A stretch of DNA of 64,000 bases from Chitinophaga oryzae (GTDB lineage Bacteria; Bacteroidota; Bacteroidia; Chitinophagales; Chitinophagaceae): positions 5,518,001 through 5,582,000 of the forward strand of contig NZ_CP051204.2 in the NCBI RefSeq assembly GCF_012516375.2, in the 5' to 3' direction. Shown one piece after another: positions 8,008 to 18,100 of this stretch. Below the pieces are notes generated by a model. It saw only the letters and a program-made list of their open reading frames with translations. It searched no databases and was not told the origin of the DNA. How positions within the stretch are numbered: position 1 is the stretch's first letter; each line of letters begins with the position of its first letter. Made by a program: the position numbers and the translations under genes.

Positions 8008-11000
8008 TTATAAGGTAATGTTCAGGCCGAAGGTGTAGTTCTTCATCAGCGGATAGGCACGCAGGCTTGCGGCCTCCGGGTCCCTGACCTTCACATGATC
8101 CTCCAGCAGCAACAGGTTGGTACCGGAGAAGAAAAGGCGCACGCCGGCAAGGCCGTATTTTTTCATCAGCGGCCGGGGCAGGTCGTAGGAGAGGTTCACA
8201 TTTTTCAGCCGTAAGAATGAGCCGTTACGCAGCCAGAAGGTGGAGGCATCGCCGGCAGCGTTCCTGGCCACCCGCGGGTAGGCGGCATTGGGATTTTCAG
8301 GTGTCCAGTGATCGTTCCAGTACGCAAAATTGGTCTCCTCTGTTCTGGCCTGCACACCGCGCACATCGATCATGGTTTTACTGCCCGCCAGCCCCTGGAA
8401 GAGCAGGTCCAGCCCTATTCCTTTCCAGGTGCCCCCGAAAGCGATGCCGTAGTTAACAGGAGGATTGCTGTAGCCGGCGATGTATTGCGCATCGTTGTCA
8501 TCAATTTTACCGTCTGGTTTATCGTCTACCGCTCCGCGGATATCACGGTAATTGAGCATGCCCGGCTCCGGTTTCTGTCCGAAGATGGTATAACCGGCGG
8601 GCAGGGCGTCGACGTCAGCCTGCGTGCGGAGAATGCTGGTGGCTTCATATCCCCAGATGCGGTTCATATTGTAGCCGATCACGGATTTATAGGCGCGCTG
8701 GTTGGCAGGCTGGTCCTGTACCTTCACCTCGTTGGTGGCGTATCCGAAATTGGCGGACACATAGTAGTTGAACTCCTTATTAATGGACGCGTTATACCGC
8801 GCCGACAGCTCAAAGCCTTTGGCGTTGATCACGCCGTAATTTTCTGCGGGAAGCGTGGCGCCGAAAGTGGAAGGCACGCTTTGTTGCCTGGCGCCGAGGA
8901 TGTCATAGGTATGCGTGCGGAACACGTCTGCCGAAAAATTCAGTTTGCCCTGCAGCAGGTAGGCATCCAGGCCGCCGTTCCAGGAAACGGACTTCTCCCA
9001 GGTGATGTCGGGGTTCACCAGGGAGCCGGGTGCAATACCGCTGGTGATACCGCTGAAAACAGCGCCGTTGGCCACATTGTAGCGTTGCATCCATTGCCAG
9101 CCGCCAACGGCGTCGTTACCGATTAAAGCGATGGTGCTTCTTAATTTGAGGTCGTTGACAAAGGTGACGTTGTCCTTAAAGAAAGGCTCCTCTGAAATAC
9201 GCCATACAGCCGAGAATGACGGGAAGAAGCCCCACCGTTTGGCCGGCGCGAACTTTACAGAGCCATCGTACCGGAAGGCGCCTTCGAGAATGTATTTGTC
9301 TGCGTAGTTGTAATTCACTCTGCCGATGTAGGACGCGCGGCCGTCTTCCCAGCCGTTGCCATTGGCGAACTGGCTGGCGGCGCTGCCGGCAAACAGCTGA
9401 TCGATAGCCGGTGATACGAAGTTGTTCCGCTGGCCGTTGAAGTTGTTGCCATTGCTTTCCGCCTGTTCGTATACAAACAGCGCGCTCAGTTTATGCGCAC
9501 CAAAGGCGCGGTTGTAGGAGATATAACCATCCAGCTGGTAAGCCTCCTGGTTGTCGTAGGATTCGTAGAGAAATTCGCCGTCATTACGCACTTTCACGCC
9601 TTCCGGTTCATCGGTCACAATGTGATTGTGTTCGCCGGTACGTTTAAAGACAGTCAGCTCGTAAGGCAGGCTGAACTGCTTGATGAAATTGGTGCGGGAG
9701 TATTTGTTGAACATCAGTTTCAGTTCCAGGCCGGGTACGGCCGGTATCCTGTAACGCAGGGTAGCGATGGTATTATAGTTGGTAAATTTCTTCTTGTTGT
9801 AACCTGTTTGTCCCTGGGTGATGGCCAGCGGCGACCATTCTACGTAAGTGCCATTCAGTTTGCCGTTGATATACGGAGGTACCGACTGGGAACGGAACAG
9901 GAAAGCCTTATAGAGGTCTTCCATATTATCCCCGTCGTTGTCGTACCGCCAGTAGGGCTTCTGATCATTCCTTACGTCCATGCTTACATTCAGGGAAGCG
10001 GTGAGGTTGCTGGTGATATCGGCTTCCACATTGGCACGTAATGTATTCTTGCGGAAGTCCAGTTTGTTAAATGACCCGGTAGCGTAGAAGTAAGTGCCGT
10101 TCATGAAATACCTTACTTTGGGAGAGCCGCCGCTCACCGACAGTGAATGCCGGGTAGTAACGGGATTTTTCCAGGCTTCATCTATCCAGTTCCAGTTATG
10201 TGTTTTAAAATATTCCAGCTCATCCGGTGAATAGTACCGCGCATCGCTGGTGGGGATATTGTCGATACGCAGGGCGTCGTTGATGGTAATGGCCTGTTGG
10301 TAGGCGTTCTGTACTTCCGGGATATGGATGGGCTTTTCCACGCCTACCGAACCGCTGTAGGAAATAGCTGTTCTTCCTTCCCTGCCCTGCCGGGTGGTGA
10401 CGAGCACGACGCCGTTGGACGCACGGGAGCCATATACCGCAGCAGAGGCGCCGTCTTTTAAGATGGAGATATTTTCTACCTCGCTCGGGTCCAGTGCGTC
10501 GAAGGCAAATTTATCACGCACCACGCCATCGATAACGTACAGGGGATCGGTGTTGTTCCAGGTGCTGGCAGCGCGGATGGTGATGGCGGAGGCCATGCCG
10601 GGCTTACCGCCGGACTGGGTGATGCGCACGCCGGACAGCCGCCCTGCCAGCGCGTTGGAGAGGTTGGCCACCGGCTGGTCGCGGATGTCTTTTCCTGCGA
10701 CGGTGGCGATAGCGCCTGTGAGGGTCGCTCTTTTTTCCGTTCCGTATCCGACCACTACTATTTCATTGAGGCCGCTGGCGGTGCTGCTGAGCGTCACGTC
10801 GAGGCGGTTGCTGCCGCCGGCAGTGGTTTCCCGGCGGTTAAACCCGATATAAGAAAAAACGAGGACCGCGTTTGGATTGGCAGGAATCGTGTAATGCCCG
10901 TTTTTGTCGGTGACGGTGCCGCCGGGAGCGTCTTTCACCTGTACCGTCACGCCTGTCAGCGGGGTGCCGAGCGAGTCTTTTACCGTTCCTGAAATAAGAA

Positions 11001-11418
11001 AGGTATCTGTGGCAATCTCTTTTTGCCGGGCCGGTCCCGGCGCCCGTGGCGCGTCGCCCGGCGTATGGGCTTTCGGCGGATTGCTTTTCACGGTGATAGT
11101 ATTGCCCAGCTTTTTGAACGACCAGTTCAGTTTCTCCGAGAGGCTGTCCAGAATGTTGCCGGCAGTTAAACTACGGGCATTGATGTGTACCACAATATCG
11201 GGATTAATGCTGCTGGCGTCGAATACAAAGGTGACCGCCGTTTTCTGGTTGATAATGGCAAATAATCTTCTTACAGAGATGTTTTGGAAGTTTTCCGTGA
11301 TAACGTGGTTCATTTGGGCGTTGGCATAGCTGCCGGAGGAAGGCGCCAGTCCGATGAGGAAGTAAATCATCAGACATCCTGCCATCCTCCCTGGTACCCT
11401 GGTTGATCTTTTTTTCAT
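8008..11418 (-). CDS. SusC/RagA TonB-dependent outer-membrane transporter with STN domain
   Basis: About 1136 residues from the ATG at 11418; this start gives a basic signal peptide (MKKRSTRVPGRM...), whereas the frame up to 11490 adds only a polar extension. After the signal comes an STN domain (ISVRRLFAIINQKTAVTF through LNWSFKKLGNTITV), which signals to FecR anti-sigma factors. A carboxypeptidase-like beta-sandwich follows (ISGTVKDSLGTPLTGVTV), then the plug with VVVGYGT, LYVIDGV and YGSRASNGVV, and then the 22-strand barrel ending in NYTFGLNITL. It imports an oligosaccharide with SusD using TonB energy. The STN domain together with the sigma and FecR genes just upstream indicates surface-signal autoregulation of this operon (established for such transducers). 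Confidence 0.94.
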   Translation of the reverse strand: MKKRSTRVPGRMAGCLMIYFLIGLAPSSGSYANAQMNHVITENFQNISVRRLFAIINQKTAVTFVFDASSINPDIVVHINARSLTAGNILDSLSEKLNWSFKKLGNTITVKSNPPKAHTPGDAPRAPGPARQKEIATDTFLISGTVKDSLGTPLTGVTVQVKDAPGGTVTDKNGHYTIPANPNAVLVFSYIGFNRRETTAGGSNRLDVTLSSTASGLNEIVVVGYGTEKRATLTGAIATVAGKDIRDQPVANLSNALAGRLSGVRITQSGGKPGMASAITIRAASTWNNTDPLYVIDGVVRDKFAFDALDPSEVENISILKDGASAAVYGSRASNGVVLVTTRQGREGRTAISYSGSVGVEKPIHIPEVQNAYQQAITINDALRIDNIPTSDARYYSPDELEYFKTHNWNWIDEAWKNPVTTRHSLSVSGGSPKVRYFMNGTYFYATGSFNKLDFRKNTLRANVEADITSNLTASLNVSMDVRNDQKPYWRYDNDGDNMEDLYKAFLFRSQSVPPYINGKLNGTYVEWSPLAITQGQTGYNKKKFTNYNTIATLRYRIPAVPGLELKLMFNKYSRTNFIKQFSLPYELTVFKRTGEHNHIVTDEPEGVKVRNDGEFLYESYDNQEAYQLDGYISYNRAFGAHKLSALFVYEQAESNGNNFNGQRNNFVSPAIDQLFAGSAASQFANGNGWEDGRASYIGRVNYNYADKYILEGAFRYDGSVKFAPAKRWGFFPSFSAVWRISEEPFFKDNVTFVNDLKLRSTIALIGNDAVGGWQWMQRYNVANGAVFSGITSGIAPGSLVNPDITWEKSVSWNGGLDAYLLQGKLNFSADVFRTHTYDILGARQQSVPSTFGATLPAENYGVINAKGFELSARYNASINKEFNYYVSANFGYATNEVKVQDQPANQRAYKSVIGYNMNRIWGYEATSILRTQADVDALPAGYTIFGQKPEPGMLNYRDIRGAVDDKPDGKIDDNDAQYIAGYSNPPVNYGIAFGGTWKGIGLDLLFQGLAGSKTMIDVRGVQARTEETNFAYWNDHWTPENPNAAYPRVARNAAGDASTFWLRNGSFLRLKNVNLSYDLPRPLMKKYGLAGVRLFFSGTNLLLLEDHVKVRDPEAASLRAYPLMKNYTFGLNITL

Positions 11419-11569
11419 ACTTTTAACGTGTTTTTGTTTAAGCAAACGTCGCCTGTGCGCGGAGGCTCCACTTTCCGCACGATGACGCATTTTTACATTA
11501 ACAGGCCGGTAGTCCTTGCCCGATTACCGGCATTTTTTTTAAATGCGGTGACTACATATGTAACTGGAT

Positions 11570-12520
11570 TTAATGTTCGGATAGCGTGATTTTGCCGGCT
11601 TCTATCCTGTATTTAAAGTCATAGTTAAAAGACAGGCTCTCCAGCACTTCCTGTAGCGCCGGGTTGCTGTACTCCCCTGTAAGCCGCCATTGGCGTGACT
11701 TTAATTGGTTGATATCAAATTGTACTCCATAGAATCTTTCCAGTTTGGTGAGGACTTCGTCGATGTTGGCATTGTCGAAACAGATGATCATCTGCTTCCA
11801 GGCGAACCGTTTCCTGTAATCAAATTTCTCTTTTTTGAGCCGGTCTTCCTTCGTGGAATATACCACTTCCTCTCCCGGCGCCAGCACTATGCCGGGCGTG
11901 TTCCTTTTTGCTACCCGTACTTTGCCATTGGCCAGGGACACGATGGCCTGCGGATCTTCCGCAAAGGCCGATACGTTAAAAGCCGTTCCCAGCGCGGTGA
12001 CAGCCAGTTCTCCGGCATGCACGGTAAAAGCTTTTCCCGGTTGGCCATGGATATCGAAACACGCTTCACCCTGCAGTTGTACGTCGCGGTGTTTACGGCC
12101 GAAACCGCGTTTGACCTTTAAGACCGAACAGGCGTTGAGCGTGACCGTAGTGCCGTCGGCCAGGCGGAACGTCCTGACCTCGCCAAAGGATGTGGTGTAT
12201 GCTTTTTCATCACCGTGGAAATAATTAAAATACAACAGGCTCCCTCCCAGTAACACTATCAGCATGGCAGCAGCTATCCACCACCTCCCGCGGGAGGCGC
12301 CGGTGCTTCCCGGAGCAGGCAAAGCCCTGAGTCCTTCATCCAGCCTGGATAGTTTTTCCCATCCTTTCTTTTGTTTCCGGTCATGCTTCCTTTCGTTATG
12401 CACGTCGGGGTACTCGTCCAGATCGTTCTCATCCAGCCATCGGTATACCAGGCTTTCCTCTTCAGGCGTACATTCACCGTTAAAATATTTCTCCAGCAGA
12501 GCTCTGTCTATGGGCGCCAT
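11570..12520 (-). CDS. FecR-family anti-sigma factor
   Basis: The 316-residue inner-membrane protein has a cytoplasmic N-terminal anti-sigma part (residues 1-75, LLEKYFNGECTPEEESLVY), one membrane span at about 80-100 (WWIAAAMLIVLLGGSLLYF), a periplasmic FecR domain (about 105-200, FRLADGTTVTLNA), and a C-terminal DUF4974-type domain (about 235-316, FDNANIDEVLTKLERFYGV) that resembles an STN fold. It would hold the sigma factor of 12598-13146 inactive until the STN domain of the SusC transporter signals substrate loading. It lies 77 bases after the sigma gene and 151 bases before the SusC gene; the promoter recognised by the released sigma factor may be in that 151-base space (inference). Confidence 0.93.
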   Translation of the reverse strand: MAPIDRALLEKYFNGECTPEEESLVYRWLDENDLDEYPDVHNERKHDRKQKKGWEKLSRLDEGLRALPAPGSTGASRGRWWIAAAMLIVLLGGSLLYFNYFHGDEKAYTTSFGEVRTFRLADGTTVTLNACSVLKVKRGFGRKHRDVQLQGEACFDIHGQPGKAFTVHAGELAVTALGTAFNVSAFAEDPQAIVSLANGKVRVAKRNTPGIVLAPGEEVVYSTKEDRLKKEKFDYRKRFAWKQMIICFDNANIDEVLTKLERFYGVQFDINQLKSRQWRLTGEYSNPALQEVLESLSFNYDFKYRIEAGKITLSEH

Positions 12521-12597
12521 AGTATTGATCTTGAAAAGGCCGTCAGCATATAAGTGTATAAAACACCCTGTATACCCTAAACCGGATTAAAAAAAAT

Positions 12598-13146
12598 TTA
12601 AAATTTCCCCGAAGCTATCTTTCTAAGGGCGAGCGAAACGTGATATTCCACCGTTTTTACAGAGATGTCCATCCTGTTGGCTATCTCCGGGTAGCTTAGC
12701 CCGTTATACCGGCTCAGGTAGAATATCTCTCTTGTTTTGTGTGACAGGGATTGGAGCAGGCTGTGAAGATATGCCTGCATATCTTTGTAGCGGATATGCT
12801 CTTCGGGGCCGTCCAGCGGCCGGGGGATGGCAGCGTTTTCCGTCGCGTGTTTTTTCTTCTGCCTCATTTTGAGATAAAAAAAGGCAGTATATTTTGCACA
12901 GCGGGTGATATAGTTTTCAAGTGACCCTTTTAGTTCAATCTTTTCCCGTCGCAGCCAGAGGGAGGTAAACACGTCCTGTACGATGTCTTCGGCATCTTCT
13001 TCGGAGCCGGTATAAAAAAAGGCGATGTTATATATCTTCCGTTCATAGGATTGATATATCAGGCGAAAGACCATAGCGTCACCCTGTGCCAGCCCTGTTA
13101 ACAGGTAGATATCATCATGGGAAAGGGGCGATAATGCAGGCGCCAT
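12598..13146 (-). CDS. ECF RNA polymerase sigma-70 factor of the SusCD operon
   Basis: A 182-residue sigma factor with region 2 (MVFRLIYQSYERKIYNIAF, EEDAEDIVQDVFTSLWLRR) and region 4 (LSHKTREIFYLSRYNGLSY, then MDISVKTVEYHVSLALRKI). The length and wording are usual for the Bacteroidota family-1 ECF factors that regulate SusCD loci. It is the first gene of the sigma, FecR, SusC, SusD, GH31 set. It faces the yegP-like gene across a 197-base divergent space. It would be released from the FecR protein after glycan sensing and then transcribe the downstream transporter genes. Confidence 0.93.
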   Translation of the reverse strand: MAPALSPLSHDDIYLLTGLAQGDAMVFRLIYQSYERKIYNIAFFYTGSEEDAEDIVQDVFTSLWLRREKIELKGSLENYITRCAKYTAFFYLKMRQKKKHATENAAIPRPLDGPEEHIRYKDMQAYLHSLLQSLSHKTREIFYLSRYNGLSYPEIANRMDISVKTVEYHVSLALRKIASGKF

Positions 13147-13343
13147 TCACTATTGAATTTGCACGGAAGATAGGGAGAATATCAGGCAGATTATAGTGGT
13201 ATTTAAGCGATTTATGTATGGATTTTAGCAGACAACAAAATGCAATCGATGGTGGTGCGTGCAGGCGCAAGGGTTTGACCGCTGCGTCATGTATCATATA
13301 TAAAATGATTTACTTATCTTCATCCGTATAAAAACTGTACCTA

Positions 13344-13676
13344 ATGGGAAAATTTGTCATTACGAAGAGTGCCAACGGAGAATTCCGTTTTAAACTGAAT
13401 GCCGGCAACGGCGAAACCATCCTCACCAGCGAAGGCTACAACGCCAAGGCCGGTTGCCTGAACGGTATCGAGTCAGTTAAAACCAACTCCCGGCACGACG
13501 AACGGTTCGAGAAAAAAACTTCTTCCAACGAGAAACATTATTTTAACCTGAAAGCGACAAACGGCCAGGTGATCGGTACCAGCCAGATGTACGCCAGCGC
13601 CGCGGGCAGGGATAATGGAATTGAGTCTGTGAAGAAAAATGCGGCAGAAGCCACAACAGAAGATCAGACGGCGTAA
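13344..13676 (+). CDS. YegP-like DUF1508 tandem-repeat protein
   Basis: The 110-residue soluble protein is made of two copies of the DUF1508/YegP unit. Copy 1 is about residues 3-50 (FVITKSANGEFRFKLNAGNG ... NGIESVKTNS) and copy 2 about 54-100 (KHYFNLKATNGQVIGTSQMY ... NGIESVKKNA). Each unit has the paired 'F.L.A.NG..I..S..Y....G...GIESV' pattern, and the tail is acidic and polar. It has no signal peptide or membrane span. The biochemical role of the family is not established. It is the only plus-strand gene in the window and points toward the 3' end of the reductase NRPS, with which it shares a terminator region. Confidence 0.85.
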   Translation: MGKFVITKSANGEFRFKLNAGNGETILTSEGYNAKAGCLNGIESVKTNSRHDERFEKKTSSNEKHYFNLKATNGQVIGTSQMYASAAGRDNGIESVKKNAAEATTEDQTA

Positions 13677-13689
13677 GATCTTTTAAGGA

Positions 13690-13711
13690 TGGCCGGGATT
13701 TGAGCCGGCCA
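13690..13711 (+). other. GC-rich hairpin after the YegP-like gene
   Basis: TGGCCGG (13690-13696) pairs with CCGGCCA (13705-13711) over an 8-base loop, 13 bases past the stop codon. No T run follows, so by itself it is not a classical intrinsic terminator. Confidence 0.45.
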
Positions 13712-13732
13712 CTATCTTACCAATGCTGCTAA

Positions 13733-13766
13733 AAAAGCCTTCAAATCATAAGACTTGAAGGCTTTT
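13733..13766. terminator. Bidirectional terminator between yegP-like gene and NRPS
   Basis: A perfect 12-base inverted repeat, AAAAGCCTTCAA (13733-13744) and TTGAAGGCTTTT (13755-13766), has a 10-base loop. It reads into TTTTTT on the minus strand and TTTTCTC on the plus strand. It starts 28 bases past the NRPS stop and serves the converging gene as well. Confidence 0.85.
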
Positions 13767-13794
13767 CTCATTATGCAGGTTTCCGTTAAAAAAG

Positions 13795-15115
13795 TCAGTC
13801 ACGCTCAAGCGATACCGTTCTTTTACGCACAGGCTCAAAGAAGCCTACTTCCACGGCATACTTCATCATCAGGTGTATTTTTTCTTCGTCGGGATGCGCC
13901 CATCTGAATTTCATTTTTCTCAGGACAGCATTGGTAGCTTCATAACATACCTGGTACGGGTGACCTATGTCCTGCCTGTCGTCGCCAAACAGGTCTGCCT
14001 GGAGAAACAACCGGTCTATCAGGTCTTTCTTCGTATCATATGATTGCAACATCCTCTCCAGGTAAGTATACATGCTGGTCAACTCCATATCGTAGCCATA
14101 ACTGTTCAGATAAGCCACGAAATCGGCCGCAGGCAGCAGATGTGGACTACGGACATGGTAATTCCTGTTCAGCAATGCCGGCTTGTCGAAAAGTTGCAGT
14201 ATCGCCGCAGACACCTGGTCGATATTAGACAACTCCAGCTCGCTGAATTCTTCCGGCATCGTCCGGAAGGCAATAAACCCTTTGATCTGGTTGTAGAAAG
14301 CATTATTGTCAATATTCTCCTGGAACTTACCGGTAGCAGAATGGAATGACAGATGTCCTACCCGGTAGATATTGACCATCACCCCTTCCCTTCTCGCTTC
14401 ATCCAGCAGGCGTTCCGCCTCCAGCTTGCTCTTCGCATAGAAGTTGGGCACCTCCTGCCCTTTGAACAAATCCGCTTCCGTGTACAGGTAGCCGGTGCTT
14501 CCCTTTTGGGCCATACCGGCCACGCTGGTGGTGGAGATATGATGGATGACCTTCGTTCTTCCTGTTTTGCAGTAGTCCAGTAACGTCTGTACCGGTCGGG
14601 TGTTTACGGCTTCAAACTCGCTGTAACTACCATAGTGTTTGACATTGGCGGCCGTATTCAGGATACAGTCGGTCTCATACATCAGCGTCTCAAACGCGGC
14701 GGCATCCATGCCCAGCTGCGGCAACGCAATATCTCCTTTATATACCCGCAGCTTTGCCTGGTCCTCAGGCAATGGCTGATCAAAGTAAAAAGCATACTTT
14801 TCCGACAACCGGCTGAAAGCCGCTTCATCACTTTCTGCGCGTACCAGCACACATACCGGTGTATCGTTTCGCTGCAGCAGGTCATGCAACAGGTGAATAC
14901 CCAGGTAACCGGTAGCCCCCAGCAGTAAGATCTGCTGATAGGTGGTAGTCCGGCTGACATCCAGCTGCTGCCACGCTTTCACTTCCTCCAGGTATGGCTG
15001 CCGCTGTTCTTCCAGCAGCTGCTGCATGTGCGCTGCCTGCGCCTGCATCGCTTCCTGGTCTGCCTGTGCCGGATCAAACCGCGACATCAATGCCTCCAGT
15101 TTATTTTTAAAGTGA
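13795..15115 (-). other. Linker and terminal thioester reductase domain
   Basis: A helical, Gln/Glu-rich linker (about 15115-14960) leads to an SDR-type reductase. The nucleotide-binding motif ILLLGATGYLGIHLL lies near 14925-14890, and the STTSVAG / NFYAKSKLEAERLL stretch supplies the Ser and the YxxxK Tyr-Lys pair. Such domains release carrier-bound peptides by NAD(P)H reduction to aldehydes, sometimes on to alcohols. Confidence 0.88.
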
Positions 15116-18100
15116 TTCTTTTCGTAGATCACGTATTTAGAGATACCGGCAATGGTAGGATGCTGGAAGAGGTTATTAATAGAAACCTGGAAATCGACCT
15201 TCATTTTGGCGATCAACCGGATGGCAGTGATAGAGTTCCCGCCTGCTGCAAAGAAATTGTCGTGTATGCCTAACTGAGGCAGGTTCAATACCTCCTTCCA
15301 GATTTCCAGCAGCCGCTCTTCAATCTCGTTCGCAGGACCTGCATCCTGCTGCTGTTCATGGGCCATCAGGGAGGCCGGCGACGGCAGACCTTTCCGGTCA
15401 ATTTTACCATTAGGCGTAAGTGGGAATGATTCCATCGGAACGATCACCGGCGGCACCATAAACTCCGGCAGCTTGCTTTTCAGGTAAGCCACGATAGCTT
15501 CTTTATCGAACTCCTGCCGCGGTACTATATAAGCCACGAGCAGTTTGTTATCATGTTCTCCTCCTTTTACGACCACCACCGCTTGTTTAACATGCTCACA
15601 TTCTGCTGCCACATTTTCTATTTCCCCCAGTTCAATCCGGTATCCGCGTACTTTCACCTGGTCATCGATGCGTCCCAGGTATTCAATATTTCCGTCTGCC
15701 AGCCAGCGGCCCAGGTCACCGGTACGGTACATCCTCGTTTCGCCGTCCCCGGTAAAAGAATTCATGACAAACTTCTCCCGGGTAAGTTCCGGTCGGTTAA
15801 GATAACCACGGGCCAGCCCGGCGCCACTCACACAGATTTCACCTGCCACCCCTACCGGGCACAAGCCACCGTGGGCGTCCAGGATGTACACCTGCATATT
15901 GGCCACCGGCTTCCCGATGACTACCACGCCGTCTTCCCGGATAGGTTCAAGGGAGACGGTGGTACAGATACTGTTTTCCGTAGGGCCGTAAGCGTTAATA
16001 AAGCGTACGCCCCTGGCCTGCAGGAACCTTCCATCCTCCCTGTTTAACGGCTCCCCGCACGACACAACGGTTTTCACCCTGGTTAACATCTCCCTCATGC
16101 TGTGCAGATAAGACGGCGGTAAAAATAAGATCTCCACTTTCCGTTTATTGATCAGCGTCGCAAATCCGGCAGAAGACATCAGGTCCTCCTTCAGCGGCAG
16201 CACCAATAACGCGCCATGAGACAGGGCAATGAATATCTCCATACAGGAGGCGTCGAAGCCGATAGAGGCAAACTGCAACAGGCGGCTGCCGGTGGTGATC
16301 TGCAATGCTTCCTGCTGATCATGCACCAGGTTTACCACGCCGCCATGTTCTATCAGCACCCCTTTGGGCTTACCGGTGGAACCGGAAGTAAAGATCACAT
16401 AAGCCAGGTCATTGGGAGCAGGACTATCAGGCAACGGCGTCACCGGGTAACCGGCAAACAAATCGCTGTCTGTCGCCATCACCCGTTCTATACCCCCTAT
16501 GGCAAACGCCAGTCTGTCGCAGATGCCCGGGCTGCTGACGATAATGCCTGCGGCGATATCCGTGAGGATATATTGTATCCTGTCTGCCGGATATTCGGGA
16601 TCTATGGGAACATAAGCGCCTCCTGCTTTCATGATGCCGTATATACTGATAATCATCTCCGGCGAACGTTCCATGCACAGGGGCACCAGCGTGGCCCGGC
16701 CCACGCCTCTGTCGCGCAGATAGTGTGCGAACTGATTGGAGCGCTCGTCCAGCTCCTTATAGGTCAGTGTAATATCCTTAAACATTAGCGCCACGGCATC
16801 GGGTATGGCTGCCGCCTTCGCGGAGAACAGGCCCGGCAATGACATATCCTGCGGCACGGCTAACGCCTTACCGTTAAAGCCTTCCAGCAACTGCAGTTCT
16901 TCCGCTTCATCCAATAACGATAACGCACAGATGTGGGTAGCAGGCTGACGGGTGATGGACCGCAGCAACTGCTCAAAATGTTTACCCATTCTTTCTACCG
17001 TATCCCGATAGAACAGATCCGTACTATACTGAATGATCAGGGAGAGGCCCTCTTCCGTTTCCTTCAGACAGAAGTTAAGGTCAAATACAGCAGAGATATG
17101 GTCCAGCGGCTCTTCCGACAACTGTACCGTTCCCAGTGTCAGCTCCGGGATATCCGGCGTGTTCTGCAACACCAGCATCACCTGGAACAACGGACTGCGG
17201 CTCATATCGCGCTCCGTTACCACCGCATCCACGATCTTTTCGAAAGGTACCTCCTGGTATTCATAAGCGCTGAGCGTAGTCTGTTTTACCTGCTGCAGCA
17301 GCGAGAGGAAAGCGGGGTTACCAGCGAGGTTGCTGCGCAGTGCCAGGGTATTGATGAAGAAGCCGGCAAGTCCTTCCACCTCCTGGCGCGTACGGCCGGA
17401 GATAGGGCTGCCGACGCAGATGTCATCCTGCCCGCTGTAACGGTACAATAACACCTTGAGGGCCGCCAGCAGCGTCATGAAAAGCGTTACGCCTTCCTGT
17501 TGCGACAAGGCCAGCAACTGGTCCGTCAGTTCCTTGTCGAGATGCAGGTATTCCACGGCGCCGTTTTTACCTTTTACTGCCGGCCTGCTTTTATCTGTCG
17601 GCAGTTGCAGCGTCTGTACGTCCTTCAGGTTTTCCTTCCAGTACAACAGTTGTTGCGCCAGCACTTCATCCGACATGAACCTGCGTTGCCAGATGGCATA
17701 GTCTGCATATTGTATTTCGAGTGCCGGCAATTTCACCTTTTCTCCGGCAGTATAACCATTGTAAAGGGTAATCAGTTCCCGGAACAGCACGCTGACAGAC
17801 CATCCGTCGGAAGCAATATGGTGCATGTTCATCACCAGGATATGCGTAGCGGGATCCAGGGCTATCAGGTGCACCCGTAACATATGATCTTTGGTAAGAT
17901 CAAAAGGCTTTCTTATCAGCGTATGCACGAGGGTACGGTAATCCGCTGCCGCCTGTGGACGATCGCCCAGATCGATGTATTGCAACTGCCATTTCCCTGC
18001 CGGCAATACCTGCTGGCCGGAATGTCCGTCTATCTGTACAATGACAGACCGCAGCACCTCATGGCGGGCCACCAGGTCCCCGAACGCCTGTGCCAGCGCA

